Part shown: positions 49,479 through 59,256 of the stretch, one piece after another
How the letters are laid out: each line of letters starts with the position of its first letter
How positions within the stretch are numbered: the stretch's first letter is position 1
Assembly: GCA_902479095.1 (NCBI GenBank)
Contig: CABSNL010000001.1
Coordinates: forward strand, 1 to 64,000
DNA: 64,000 nt
From: an uncultured Collinsella sp.
GTDB taxonomy: Bacteria > Actinomycetota > Coriobacteriia > Coriobacteriales > Coriobacteriaceae
Direction: 5' to 3'
Program-made: the position numbers and the translations under genes
Notes under the pieces: generated by a model
What the model was told of the DNA's origin: nothing
The model's database searches: none
The model's input: only the letters and a program-made list of their open reading frames with translations

Positions 49479-52160
49479 TTACTCCTTCTCGACCGCGCGC
49501 ATGATCGCCTTGTAGATCTCCATCAGCGGGATGATCAGGAAGGCCAGGCCCAGCGCGGCAAGAACGCCCTTGAGCTCAAGCGTCACAGGGCCAAAGAACA
49601 TCTCGGCAAGCGTCGGCTGCACGGTCACGATCACCGTCAACACCAGTGCCAGCGCGGCAGAAGCCCACAGCCACTTGTTCTGCTTCTTCATGGTGAACAG
49701 CGACGCACGACGGCTGCGCATATTGAAGCAGTGGAAAATCTCGACCATGTTGAGCGTGATGAACGCCATCATCACGCCTTCCTCGTCGGCATTGCCGGCG
49801 ATCATATCGGCGATGTGGATGTAGCCCATGTCAAAGTACACGCCCACAAAGAAGCTCGCCAGCACCAGCACGGTGATGATCAGACCCTGGACCACGCAGT
49901 CCAGGCCCATGTGACCGGCAAAGACACCGTCCTTGGCGTTGCGCGGCTTGCGCTTCATGATGTCACCCTCGGCATCCTCCATGCCCAGCGCGAGCGCGGG
50001 GAAGCAGTCGGTGACCAGGTTCACCCACAGCAGCTGCACCGGCTGGAAGATGGTAAAGCCGATGAGCGTGGCGATAAACACCGAGAAGACCTCGGCAAGG
50101 TTAGCCGAAAGCAGGAACTGGATGACCTTACGAATGTTGTCGTAGATACGACGGCCCTCTTCGCAGGCACCGATGATGGTGGCGAAATTGTCGTCGGCGA
50201 GCACCATGTCGGCGACGTTCTTGGTGACGTCGGTACCGGTGATGCCCATGCCCACGCCGATGTCGGCGCGCTTGATGGACGGGGCGTCGTTGACGCCGTC
50301 GCCCGTCATGGCCACGATCTGGTCGCGCGACTTCCAAGCCTCGACGATGCGTGTCTTGTGCTCGGGTTGGACGCGGGCGTACACGCCGTAGTCCTCGATG
50401 TGCGCGTCGAGTTCCTCGTCGCTCATGCGATCGAGGTCGGCACCGGTGATGGCATGGTTGCGATCGGTGACGATGCCCAGCTGCTTGGCGATGGCCACGG
50501 CGGTGTCGATGTGGTCGCCCGTGATCATGACGGTGCGAATACCGGCATCGTGGGCCTCGCGGATGGCGTCGGCGACCTCGGGGCGGACAGGGTCAATCAT
50601 GCCGGACAGGCCGCAGAAGACCAGGTCGTGCTCGAGCGCAGCGGGGCTGCAGTCGCTCGGGACCTCGGTGTAGGTGCGGCTTGCCAGCGCCAGCACGCGC
50701 AGGGCCTCGTCGGCCATGGCCTTGTTGGCTGCCACGAGCTCGGCGCGGCGCTCCTCAGTCAGGGGGACGACCTTATCGCCCTCGTAGATATGGGTGCACA
50801 GGCCAATCACCACGTCGGGCGCGCCCTTGGTGTACTGCTCGTACTCGCCGTCCAGGGTCTCGACGACCACGGACATCATCTTACGGCCCGAGTCGAACGG
50901 GGCCTCGCCCACGCGCGGGTGCTCGGCAGTCAGGCCAGTAAGACCAGCTTTGCCGGCATCATTGACAAGTGCACACTCGGTCGGCTCGCCCACGGCCTCG
51001 CCCAGGTCCTCGTCCCACTGGGCATCGGAACACAGCGCCATACCGGCCAGGAACTTCTCCTTGGGCGCAGCGAGCTCGTGCTTGACAACGGTCATCTTGT
51101 TCTGGGTAAGCGTGCCAGTCTTGTCGGAGCAGATGGTCTGCGTGCAGCCAAGGGTCTCGACGGCAGAAAGCTTGCGGATGATCGCCTGGCGCTTGGCCAT
51201 CTTGGTCACGCCGAGCGAAAGCACGATGGTCACGACGGCAACCAGGCCCTCGGGAATGGCGGCGACGGCAAGCGAGACGGCGACCATAAAGGTGTCGAGC
51301 AGGGCAGTCGGGTCGGTAAGGACGTTGCCCACGCCGTGACGGATGATGTCGACGCCAAAGATGACGACGCAGATGACGATAACCATAATGGTAAGGATGC
51401 GGCTGAGCTCGGCGAGCTTCACCTGCAGCGGCGTGAGCTCTTCCTTGGCCTCGGCCAGGGCGCCAGCAATCTTGCCCATCTCGGTATCCATGCCGGTGCC
51501 GACCACGACGGCGCGACCGCGGCCGTACACCACGGTGGAGCCCATGTAGCACATGTTCTTGCGGTCGCCGAGCGGCACGTCATCGGTGCCCGCGGCGAGC
51601 TCGATCACGTTGGCGTGCTTCTCGACCGGCACGGACTCGCCGGTCAGTGCGGCCTCTTCGATCTTCATCGTGGCGCTCTCGAGCACGCGGCAGTCGGCCG
51701 GGACGGAGTCGCCCGCCTCGAGCATGATCACGTCGCCGGGCACGAGCTCGGCGCTCGGCAGGTGCACGAGCTTGCCGTCGCGCAGCACCTTGGACTGCGC
51801 CGCGCTCATCTCCTGCAGGGCCTCGAGAGCCTCCTCGCTTTTAGCCTCCTGAACCACGCCCAGCACCGAGTTGACGATAACGACGAACATGATGATGGCG
51901 ACGTCGGCAAAATCGGGCTCGCCCTTGACCATGCCCGTGAGCGCGCTGATGACGGCGGCAACGATCAGCATGATGACCATGGGGTCAGCCATCTGCTCAA
52001 AGAAGCGCTTCCACAGCGGCGTCTTCTCGGCTTCCTCAAGCTTGTTAGGGCCTGTCTTGGCGAGGCGCGACGACGCCTCGCCGTTGCTCAGGCCGAGGTT
52101 CTCATCGACACCTTGGTCGCTGAGCACCTCCGCCGCGGCGGACAGGTATTCCTTTTGCAT
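49479..52160 (-). CDS. P-type cation-transporting ATPase, calcium type (P2A)
   Basis: An 893-residue membrane pump with ten predicted helices. Actuator motif LTGESVPVEK, fourth-helix PEGLVAVVTIVLSLG, phosphorylation site CSDKTGTLTQNK and hinge MTGDGVNDAPSIK are all present. The E-x-x-P-x-G-L pattern and overall layout match SERCA/PMCA-like bacterial Ca2+ pumps; Na+/K+ is less likely. AGGAGGGG precedes the ATG. It is isolated from other operons by a long hairpin downstream and a 440-bp AT-richer gap upstream. Confidence 0.93.
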   Translation of the reverse strand: MQKEYLSAAAEVLSDQGVDENLGLSNGEASSRLAKTGPNKLEEAEKTPLWKRFFEQMADPMVIMLIVAAVISALTGMVKGEPDFADVAIIMFVVIVNSVLGVVQEAKSEEALEALQEMSAAQSKVLRDGKLVHLPSAELVPGDVIMLEAGDSVPADCRVLESATMKIEEAALTGESVPVEKHANVIELAAGTDDVPLGDRKNMCYMGSTVVYGRGRAVVVGTGMDTEMGKIAGALAEAKEELTPLQVKLAELSRILTIMVIVICVVIFGVDIIRHGVGNVLTDPTALLDTFMVAVSLAVAAIPEGLVAVVTIVLSLGVTKMAKRQAIIRKLSAVETLGCTQTICSDKTGTLTQNKMTVVKHELAAPKEKFLAGMALCSDAQWDEDLGEAVGEPTECALVNDAGKAGLTGLTAEHPRVGEAPFDSGRKMMSVVVETLDGEYEQYTKGAPDVVIGLCTHIYEGDKVVPLTEERRAELVAANKAMADEALRVLALASRTYTEVPSDCSPAALEHDLVFCGLSGMIDPVRPEVADAIREAHDAGIRTVMITGDHIDTAVAIAKQLGIVTDRNHAITGADLDRMSDEELDAHIEDYGVYARVQPEHKTRIVEAWKSRDQIVAMTGDGVNDAPSIKRADIGVGMGITGTDVTKNVADMVLADDNFATIIGACEEGRRIYDNIRKVIQFLLSANLAEVFSVFIATLIGFTIFQPVQLLWVNLVTDCFPALALGMEDAEGDIMKRKPRNAKDGVFAGHMGLDCVVQGLIITVLVLASFFVGVYFDMGYIHIADMIAGNADEEGVMMAFITLNMVEIFHCFNMRSRRASLFTMKKQNKWLWASAALALVLTVIVTVQPTLAEMFFGPVTLELKGVLAALGLAFLIIPLMEIYKAIMRAVEKE

Positions 52161-52602
52161 ATAGAGTCCCCTCCTGGGATTCGGGCCACTCAGCAGATTG
52201 ATGCCCGATCATAATTCCCAGGAGAAGGGCAAGGGCTCATCAAGGCTGCCGTGCTGAGCGGCAGTTGATAGTGGAGCTATGGTACCCCAAAGCGACGCGT
52301 CTAGCCAAAACATTCCATCTGGAAACACGGCACAGGCGCAACGGTGCAGACAGTGTGATGCTCAAGATTGGTAAAACGTTTTTTCTTCGGCGCATCGTCA
52401 AACTGAAATATCGCCCGGATAGCAGCGGTCAGAACGGTTGATAAAGTTTTTTCATATACCGTTTTTACCGCAAAAAATGAACTTCTAATTCGGCATACGG
52501 TCGATTTTTGGGGGTGTTCGGTCGTCATTTCGTTATAATCATCTCAGTTTTATTTCTTATGGTTTATCTATCAGCGCAAGACGATGTCAGATGGAGGTCT
52601 GA
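52161..52602. other. AT-richer intergenic region between divergent ATPase and pyk genes
   Basis: About 440 bp with no supported gene; base composition is lower in GC than its surroundings. A good TATAAT (52534-52539) for pyk lies 63 bases before the ribosome-site region, with a weak -35. The frame on the minus strand here (52301-52528) has no ribosome site or recognisable content. Confidence 0.6.
52534..52539 (+). promoter_or_regulatory. pyk -10 box
   Basis: Perfect TATAAT, 64 bases before the pyk ATG, giving a leader of roughly 55 bases. Confidence 0.6.
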
Positions 52603-54063
52603 ATGTACAAGCGCACTAAGATTGTATGCACCATGGGTCCCGCCTGCGATAGCGACGAGACCATCCGTGAGATGATCAAGGCGGGCATGAACGTCGCCCG
52701 TTTTAACTTCTCGCACGGATCCTACGACGAGCACCACGGTCGCATCGAGCGCGTCCGTCGTATTTCCAAGGAGCTCGGTCTGCCCGTCGGCATCCTGCTC
52801 GACACCAAGGGCCCCGAGGTCCGCACCGGCCTTCTGGTCGATGGCAAGAAGGTTGCCGTCAAGACCGGCGATAAGATCGTCGTCACCGCTCAGCCCACGT
52901 CCGAGGATTTCCACGGCACCGCTGAGCACATCTCCCTCGACTACCTGGCTCTGCCCTCCGAGGTCGAGAAGGGCTCCCTTATCCTGATCGATGACGGTCT
53001 GGTTGCCCTCGAGGTCGAGTCCGTCGACGGCCAGGACATGACCTGCGTCGTCAAGAATGACGGCCTGATCGGCGAGCGCAAGGGCGTCAACATGCCCAAC
53101 GTCAACATCTCGCTGCCCGCCATCACCGAGCGCGATCGTCAGGACATCCTCTTTGGCCTGACCGAGAACATCGACTACATCGCCGCTTCCTTCATCCGTG
53201 ACGGCGAGTCCGTCCGCGGCATCCGCGAGCTTTGCCGCGAGAACGGTGGCGAGCACGTGACGATCTTCCCGAAGATCGAGTGCGCCCTGGGCGTCGAGAA
53301 CTTCGACGAGATCCTCGAGGCTTCCGACGGCATCATGGTCGCCCGTGGCGACCTGGGCATCGAGATCAAGCCCGAGCTCGTTCCGCACATCCAGAAGGAG
53401 ATCATCGCCAAGTGCAACGCGGCCTACAAGCCCGTTATCACCGCTACGCAGATGCTCGACTCCATGCAGCAGAACCCGCGCCCGACGCGCGCCGAGGTTG
53501 CCGACGTTGCTAACGCCATTTACGACGGCACCGACGCCGTTATGCTCTCTGGCGAGTCCGCTGCCGGTAAGTACCCGGTCGAGGCCGTCAAGATGCAGGC
53601 CAGCATCGCTCTCGAGACCGAGAAGTACCTCCCGGCCCACGCTCCGCTCGAGGTTCCGGCCGATGCTCACGGCACCCGCGTCGTCAACAACGTTGTGGGT
53701 ATGTCCGCTGTGAACATGGCCACCACCGTTGGCGCCAAGTGCATCACCGTGCCGACGACCACTGGTCGTACTGCCCGCCTGATCTCGCACTTCCGTCCCA
53801 ACATGCCGATCTGCGCGTTCTCCCGCCACGAGTGGGCCGTCCAGCAGATGATCATGTACTGGGGCGTCATCCCGCACCAGGCAGAGATTACCCAGGGCAC
53901 CGTCAACGGCACGATCGTCAAGGCGATCGAGACCGCTAAGGAGCTCGGCTACGTCAAGACTGGCGATTTGACCGTCGCTACCGCCGGCGATCCCCGTATG
54001 AGCGTCCAGCTCGAGGACAAGGTTTCCTCGACCAACGTCGCTTACGTCGCTCAGGTGCGCTAA
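52603..54063 (+). CDS. pyk: Pyruvate kinase
   Basis: Glycolytic enzyme that converts phosphoenolpyruvate and ADP to pyruvate and ATP. Residues show the N-terminal RTKIVCTMGPA and NVARFNFSHGSYDEH, then ILLDTKGPEVRTG, the metal site in PKIECALGVENFDEIL and VARGDLGIEI, and TQMLDSM in the active site. The C-terminal domain is complete at 486 residues. GGAGG precedes the ATG. Its codon use is biased to C-ending codons, as in highly expressed genes. Confidence 0.98.
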   Translation: MYKRTKIVCTMGPACDSDETIREMIKAGMNVARFNFSHGSYDEHHGRIERVRRISKELGLPVGILLDTKGPEVRTGLLVDGKKVAVKTGDKIVVTAQPTSEDFHGTAEHISLDYLALPSEVEKGSLILIDDGLVALEVESVDGQDMTCVVKNDGLIGERKGVNMPNVNISLPAITERDRQDILFGLTENIDYIAASFIRDGESVRGIRELCRENGGEHVTIFPKIECALGVENFDEILEASDGIMVARGDLGIEIKPELVPHIQKEIIAKCNAAYKPVITATQMLDSMQQNPRPTRAEVADVANAIYDGTDAVMLSGESAAGKYPVEAVKMQASIALETEKYLPAHAPLEVPADAHGTRVVNNVVGMSAVNMATTVGAKCITVPTTTGRTARLISHFRPNMPICAFSRHEWAVQQMIMYWGVIPHQAEITQGTVNGTIVKAIETAKELGYVKTGDLTVATAGDPRMSVQLEDKVSSTNVAYVAQVR

Positions 54064-54091
54064 ATCGCACTTGCAAGCAGATTTGCATTGC

Positions 54092-54130
54092 AAAGGGGCC
54101 CGGAAGGCTTCGCCTTCCGGGCCCCTTTTC
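54092..54130 (+). terminator. Terminator after pyk
   Basis: A perfect 16-bp stem (AAGGGGCCCGGAAGGC and complement) with TTC loop, followed by TTTTC. Symmetric A/T runs would make it work in both directions. Confidence 0.95.
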
Positions 54131-54487
54131 TGTGCCATTGCCGGCACGCGGCAAAACACGCACTCATTTCTTTGCCAAAAGTGCGTAATCCACCCTTCGA
54201 GGCCCAAAAAATAAAGTCCCAAGCGCTAAAAGTGTTCGCCCGGTGGCAAACCCGCACCTTGACCGACGCTGCTAAATCGTTTTAGCAAGGTCAAAATCGA
54301 CCGCGTTTTCGGAAGTATGCGGCAAATTCTGGAACCTCCGAGCACACCCTGTTTTTTCGCAACAAAATGCCTGATAAACTAGCCTCAAAAGCCAGGTCTG
54401 CTCATAGGGTTCAGATTTTGCCGCATACTTCCGGATTGACGCTGGCATCACTCGCTTCAAAGAGATGATTTCGGCCAGGAGGGCATT
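54131..54487. other. Intergenic region with a 26-27-bp inverted repeat
   Basis: No gene. Arms CGGAAGTATGCGGCAAA... (54310-54336) and its complement (54408-54433) differ at two or three positions and are 71 bases apart. The right arm ends 54 bases before the DUF559-like gene. The stretch is AT-richer than its neighbours and could be a regulatory site or the trace of a small mobile element. Confidence 0.7.
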
Positions 54488-55561
54488 ATGGACCTGACGC
54501 TTTGTGGGCAATCCGCCTTTAACTACTTCCGCATCCCGCCGCAGGTATTAGGCCTTTACCCCGCCATTAGCCTTGGCAATATGGATCGCAGATGTTGCGG
54601 CCTCGGAAGTCATGCAGTTGTAAAAGACCTGCTTCACGCACCGCTTCACAGGCTTGTATTCACTCGGGCACAATCCGGATCACGTAGCTTGTTCAAGTCG
54701 CACCTCCTGACCCAGGAACCACCTCCGGGGTCGTTTAGGCAGACTGAGCATGGATTTGATGTCACGTCCCCGGAGTTCACACTGCTCAGCCTTGCCACGC
54801 AGGTCTCACGCAACCAGCTACTCATGGCTTGCTACGAGATGTGCGGCTCCTTTGCAGTGTTTAAGCCCTGCGAGCGAACGCACCAACAACTCGATGAAGC
54901 TATTTCGCTTAAGCTCATTCCACCCGACTGCGGCTGGGAGCGTGTTAACGACACCAAGGGCAATGACACCAACCTGTGGAAGCGCCCACCGCTCCTCAGC
55001 GCAGCGGATATCGCCGCGTTCGCCAAGCAGGCCGCAGGCCTGCGCGGCGTTAAACAACTGCGCTGGGCGGCCGAGCACATGACGGGGCAGACCGCCTCGC
55101 CCTTCGAAGTACAGACTTCCATGCTTGTCTCGCTCCCCCGCAACGAGGGCGGCATGGGCATCAACATCGCAAACAACGTGCGCATCCCACTCAGCGACGC
55201 CGCGCGCTCACTGTATGACAAAACCTGCTGCTACGCCGATATCCTCATCGAAAGTGCCACCAACAGCATGGGCGTCATTCTGGAATGCCAAGGCCGCTCC
55301 GCCCATGACAGCGAAGCCGCAAGTCTCTCCGATGCCGAGCGCACCACCGCCCTCACAAGCATGGGCTATGACGTTATCCAGATAACCTATGAGCAAATCA
55401 AGGACACAAAGAGCTTTAACAACATCGCCGAGCTCATTCATAAAAAGACGGGACTCCCCTACATCCCAAAGACCGATCAGGAACGCACCACCGAAGATGC
55501 CCTGCGACGGGAGCTGTTGGTCAATTGGGATGAACTGTTCTCCGTTAAGCCGGCCGGCTAG
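54488..55561 (+). CDS. Putative DUF559/Vsr-like nuclease-fold protein
   Basis: A 357-residue protein. The C-terminal third (about 245-330) has ADILIESATNSMGVILECQGRSAHDS then ERTTALTSMGYDVIQITYEQI, which fits the DUF559/Vsr-type endonuclease fold with D-x(n)-E-x-Q in place of the usual E-x-K. The N-terminal part resembles winged-helix AbiEi-like regions only loosely. GGAGGG precedes the ATG. A conspicuous inverted repeat lies upstream. Three codons overlap the next gene's stop on the other strand. Function unknown; defence or DNA repair are possible. Confidence 0.55.
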   Translation: MDLTLCGQSAFNYFRIPPQVLGLYPAISLGNMDRRCCGLGSHAVVKDLLHAPLHRLVFTRAQSGSRSLFKSHLLTQEPPPGSFRQTEHGFDVTSPEFTLLSLATQVSRNQLLMACYEMCGSFAVFKPCERTHQQLDEAISLKLIPPDCGWERVNDTKGNDTNLWKRPPLLSAADIAAFAKQAAGLRGVKQLRWAAEHMTGQTASPFEVQTSMLVSLPRNEGGMGINIANNVRIPLSDAARSLYDKTCCYADILIESATNSMGVILECQGRSAHDSEAASLSDAERTTALTSMGYDVIQITYEQIKDTKSFNNIAELIHKKTGLPYIPKTDQERTTEDALRRELLVNWDELFSVKPAG

Positions 55562-56406
55562 CAGCTAGCGATCAGGGGGACTGCAGGAACGTCAGGTGCA
55601 GCAACGCGAGCCGCAAAGCCTGCCTCGGTTAGCTCGACGACCTCGGTAAACGTTGCATCGAAAAACTCCTCGGTTAACAGGCGATACGGCGGATGATCGG
55701 GCTCGCCGGGGTTTTCGCGTACAATCTCGTGCATGACGCCGATGGTCTTGAGCACATACTCCTTATGGATGGGATACTGCCCAAAACGCGTCGCAGCGGT
55801 ATACAGGCGATCGGTCGCGCGCGGGATGGAGACAATGCCCAGCGTCTTGCCAAACCAGTCAAAGTCGCCTTGCTTTTTAATGCGGAACTCCTCACACGGC
55901 TTGCCGCCGTGCGCCTCCAGGTACTGATTCACACGCGTGTTCCATACGGTATCGGCCACCAGATGCGACCAGACGCCCAGCGTCAAATCGAGCAACGACT
56001 GCGCCACATCTTCGGACGCAAGCGAGAACTCACAGGCGCCGGGACCGACAACCGGCTCGGCATCCTTGTAGCGCTGGGGATAGTGCACGCGGTTCAGCCG
56101 CTCGCGTTCCTCGATAATCGAGGTCGCCGCGGCCGGCGCACCGGTGGGCGAACTTTTAAGCAACGGTGCCACATAGGTATCCCAGAACTCATGCTCACGA
56201 GGCTTAGGGATGGGCTCAGGCTTGGCAAAGTGCGTAATGCGGTACGGAATGGGATCGGCGATGCCAGGGACCATATAGCCCACGAAGATATCCGGAACCA
56301 CGCAGCCAAACAAAAAGGCATTGCGGTCGCGCACGCTCTTGGCAAGCGCACCGGTGCGCTCCAGCAAACGCTCCGTCTGAGCGATATGAATGTTCCAGCT
56401 TGGCAT
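55558..56406 (-). CDS. Conserved protein, possible zinc-dependent phospholipase C-like
   Basis: A 282-residue soluble protein that starts MPSWNIHIAQTERLL and contains FGCVVPDIFVGY and LGVWSHLVADTVWN, with His and Asp spacing like the metal sites of the bacterial zinc-dependent PLC/S1-P1 fold. No signal peptide. The ATG at 56406 has GGGGGTGG upstream. It is convergent with the DUF559-like gene and has no clear operon partner. Assignment is tentative. Confidence 0.5.
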   Translation of the reverse strand: MPSWNIHIAQTERLLERTGALAKSVRDRNAFLFGCVVPDIFVGYMVPGIADPIPYRITHFAKPEPIPKPREHEFWDTYVAPLLKSSPTGAPAAATSIIEERERLNRVHYPQRYKDAEPVVGPGACEFSLASEDVAQSLLDLTLGVWSHLVADTVWNTRVNQYLEAHGGKPCEEFRIKKQGDFDWFGKTLGIVSIPRATDRLYTAATRFGQYPIHKEYVLKTIGVMHEIVRENPGEPDHPPYRLLTEEFFDATFTEVVELTEAGFAARVAAPDVPAVPLIASC

Positions 56407-56485
56407 AGCCACCCCCATAAAAACCTGGATAACTATACCATCACGGCAAAGCCACGCGGGCAGCTACGCACGCTCTACGCAGCAA

Positions 56486-57280
56486 CTAGTCCGTAGCACC
56501 GCTTTCGGTTCCATACGACGACACCGGCGCCTCGACCACATGGTGATATCGATCGATATAGATGGCACGGGCACCCAGGCGTCGCACCAAATCCTGGTGA
56601 TGTGTGCTCATCAAGACCGTCTTACCGGCAGCGACGTAGGCCAGCAAGAAGTTGACCACGATGTCGCATGAATCCTCGTCGAGTCCATTGGTGGGCTCGT
56701 CGAGGACCAATATATCCGGGTTCATCGACACCACCGCAGCCAGCGCAACGCGCTTCTTTTGCCCGCCCGAGAGCTGGTAGGGAGAGGCGTCGGCAAGGTC
56801 GGCAACCTGGAACAGCCCCATGGCATCGCGCACGCGGCGCTCGAGCTCGTCTGTCGGCAGTCCCATCTGCGCGGGACCAAAAGCAACTTCCTCGCCCACC
56901 GTAGCGCAGAACAGCTGGGCGTCGGCATTCTGGAACACAAAGCCCACGCGCTGATGAAAACGCTGAGCGGCCGCGGAATCCTTTAGAAACGCCGCATCAA
57001 TCACATGCCCGTCAAACAGGTATGCCCCTGCGTCCGCGAGTTCAAGGCCGTTAATAAGGCGCATAATCGTCGTCTTACCGCAGCCGTTGGGACCAAGCAG
57101 GGCAACGAGCTCCCCGCGATCGACCTGCAGCGACACGCCATCGACAACCGCATGCCCCGCATAGGAAAACACCACGTCGCGAAACTCGATGAGCGGCGTG
57201 GTCTCGGCGCCGCCCGCACCGTTCGTGCCCGCCGCACTCTTCATATCGATCGTCAAAACGTCGCCCTTCCCTATTTGCAT
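56486..57280 (-). CDS. cbiO: ECF transporter ATPase for cobalt/nickel
   Basis: Cytoplasmic ABC ATPase of about 264 residues. Walker A GPNGCGKTT, Q-loop FQNADAQLF, signature LSGGQKKR, Walker B DILVLDEPTNGLD. It drives the CbiM/CbiQ importer encoded just upstream. Start uncertain: ATG 57280 has GGGG directly before it, TTG 57256 has AAGGG at better spacing, and ATG 57244 has none. All are after the cbiQ stop. Confidence 0.9.
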   Translation of the reverse strand: MQIGKGDVLTIDMKSAAGTNGAGGAETTPLIEFRDVVFSYAGHAVVDGVSLQVDRGELVALLGPNGCGKTTIMRLINGLELADAGAYLFDGHVIDAAFLKDSAAAQRFHQRVGFVFQNADAQLFCATVGEEVAFGPAQMGLPTDELERRVRDAMGLFQVADLADASPYQLSGGQKKRVALAAVVSMNPDILVLDEPTNGLDEDSCDIVVNFLLAYVAAGKTVLMSTHHQDLVRRLGARAIYIDRYHHVVEAPVSSYGTESGATD

Positions 57281-57302
57281 CCCCAGCCGAAACCAGCAGC
57301 GC

Positions 57303-58145
57303 CTACAACACGGCGCACAACACTGCCAGCAGCGCCACGCCGGCCACATAGACCGCATCGCGCCAGCCAAACCCGGCGCGCGCGGGCGCCGGATACGCAC
57401 CGGCAAAGCCGCGGCACAGCATAGCCTCGTCCATCGCGCGGCTGCATTCCATCGCCTTGATAAAGGTCATGCCCATGATACCCGCGATCGAATCGGTACG
57501 CGAAAATCCCTCAGGCGCACGGCCAACGCTGCGCAGCATGACCGATTCACACAGATCGTGCGCCGTGCGACCCAGCACCTCGATATGCTTGAGCGCCATA
57601 TCAAACGTAAAGATAACTTCGTCGGGTAGATGCAGCATCTTAAGCGCCGCCGACATTCGGCTCCACGTGAGGGTCCACGAAACGCCCAGCACGAGCGTCA
57701 CGTTAATGAACGTCTTGAGCGCAATCTTGAGCATGGCGCCCGCGGCAGAAGCGTCCAGCAGCAAGGCGGGCAGCGCCAGAACCACGGCAAACCCCGCGGC
57801 AGCCAACGCCGGCACAAAGGTTGCCCGCAGCCCGCGTACGGGGCGAACAGCAACGAGCACCAGTGCGATAGCCGCCATCAACATGAGGTACAGCGGGCTC
57901 TGCGTCAGACACACGCACAGGACGCAAACGAACATCCCCACCAGGCGCACCGGAGCCGAAACGCAAGAAAGGGCGCGGTCGACCATCGACCCGCCCTCGT
58001 GCGCGCCTCCACCCAGGCGAACCCGCTCAAGCAGGCTCGCCAGGTGCAGGACGTTCTTTTGCATCACGCGATGACGAGCGCCCGTGGGCTCGTATCGCTC
58101 CTCGACCGCAAGCCAGCTAGGCAGCTCGGCTATTGCCATGAGCAC
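57303..58145 (-). CDS. cbiQ: ECF transporter T component
   Basis: Integral membrane coupling protein of 280 residues. After an 80-residue N-terminal segment, five or so helices follow. The two Ala-Arg-Gly-type coupling motifs that contact the ATPase appear as MLRSVGRAP and MLCRGFAGAYP. The GTG at 58145 (AAGGA upstream) overlaps the cbiM end by 29 bases; an ATG lies two codons later. Middle gene of the cbiMQO operon. Confidence 0.88.
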   Translation of the reverse strand: MLMAIAELPSWLAVEERYEPTGARHRVMQKNVLHLASLLERVRLGGGAHEGGSMVDRALSCVSAPVRLVGMFVCVLCVCLTQSPLYLMLMAAIALVLVAVRPVRGLRATFVPALAAAGFAVVLALPALLLDASAAGAMLKIALKTFINVTLVLGVSWTLTWSRMSAALKMLHLPDEVIFTFDMALKHIEVLGRTAHDLCESVMLRSVGRAPEGFSRTDSIAGIMGMTFIKAMECSRAMDEAMLCRGFAGAYPAPARAGFGWRDAVYVAGVALLAVLCAVL

Positions 58146-59199
58146 CGCTTTCCTTGACCGTCAACGAGACCAGGCGGAATGCAATGGTAAGCACCGCCAC
58201 GCCAATCACGCCCGAAAGAATATACATCGCGGCCTGGCCGGCAAAGCCAAGGCCCTGCTCCTCGGAATAGGCCTGCAGGTAATCGCCCGTGGGCAGGGCA
58301 TCGGCAAAGGTCGGGGTATCGAGGCCGACCGAAGCCCGCAGGCTGTCGTCGCCAGCCTCCTGAACCGCAGTTGCGGCGCCCTCGGCGTCCCACTCACCCC
58401 AGGCGTCACCGGTGGCAAGCAAGCCGAACGGCGTAGCCACGACAAGCACGGCGACCAGAATGAACGTGGGAATCAGGGAAGTCTTCTTGGCAGCGCCCTC
58501 GGCAGCAAGCTGACCATCGACGGCCTCGGGCCCGACGATAACGCTCGGCGCCGTCTTCTTAATGAAACCGTAGATGGCGGCCGTCGCCACGCCCTCGACG
58601 AAACCGGCAACCAGCATATGCGGAATCATCATGGCAGGGATTGCAATAGACAGCGGGAAGGGGCAGTACAGCGGCGCGCCCGAAGCGTTGGTAAAGAGCA
58701 TCGGCTGAATACCAAACTCGATTGCCGCGCACAGGGCCGCCAGGCACAGGCCGACCCAGCCGCTTACGATGGTCGAAACCGAGGTGCCCCAGCTCTTGTC
58801 GTGCAAACGGCTGTTGAGCGCACGGAACACGATAGCAGCGGCAAACGGCAGCACGAAGGCCATGTTAAAGCAGTTGGCGCCAAAGGACAGGATGCCGCCG
58901 TCACCAAACAGCAGCGCCTGCAGCGCCAGCGCGACCGAAACCGCGATGGCAGCGGCCTCGGGACCCAGCAGCAGCGCGATGAGCGCGCCGCCGACGGCGT
59001 GGCCTGTGGTGCCGCCAGGCAGCGGCACGTTGAACATCATGAGCAGGAAGGAGAACGCGGCGCAGATGCCCAGGAACGCCATGTGCTCGCGATCAAGCGT
59101 GGCGCGCACCTTTTTGATGCAGTGGATCCAAACGGGCACCATCGCCACCGCCATAACGGCATCGGTCTGCGGGGACAGATAATTATCTGGAATGTGCAT
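58117..59199 (-). CDS. cbiM: Cobalt/nickel ECF substrate-binding membrane protein, CbiM with fused CbiN/PDGLE-like tail
   Basis: A 360-residue membrane protein. It begins MHIPDNYLS, the invariant Met-His start where His2 and the N-terminus bind the metal. The CbiM body has about seven helices with PLPGGTTGHAVGG and FGDGGILSFGANCFNMA. The last 130 residues form a two-helix domain with a loop like the CbiN/NikN PDGLE region, though the PDGLE motif itself has drifted. GGGAGG precedes the ATG. A symmetric operator lies upstream. Confidence 0.92.
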   Translation of the reverse strand: MHIPDNYLSPQTDAVMAVAMVPVWIHCIKKVRATLDREHMAFLGICAAFSFLLMMFNVPLPGGTTGHAVGGALIALLLGPEAAAIAVSVALALQALLFGDGGILSFGANCFNMAFVLPFAAAIVFRALNSRLHDKSWGTSVSTIVSGWVGLCLAALCAAIEFGIQPMLFTNASGAPLYCPFPLSIAIPAMMIPHMLVAGFVEGVATAAIYGFIKKTAPSVIVGPEAVDGQLAAEGAAKKTSLIPTFILVAVLVVATPFGLLATGDAWGEWDAEGAATAVQEAGDDSLRASVGLDTPTFADALPTGDYLQAYSEEQGLGFAGQAAMYILSGVIGVAVLTIAFRLVSLTVKESGAHGNSRAA

Positions 59200-59256
59200 G
59201 TACGCCTCCCGGTTATCGGCGCACGGAATTGCAACGCCGCTTGAATCACCTTTCCA

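Noticed and set aside
49731..52214. 827-residue frame opposite the P-type ATPase
   Set aside because: His/Asp/Gly-rich antisense sequence with no motif; the ATPase is complete on the other strand.
52564..54222. 552-residue minus-strand frame over pyk
   Set aside because: Shadow of a strongly codon-biased gene; no ribosome site or domain.
54272..54511. 79-residue minus-strand frame in the inverted-repeat region
   Set aside because: It runs through both arms of the inverted repeat and has no ribosome site, so it is more likely chance.
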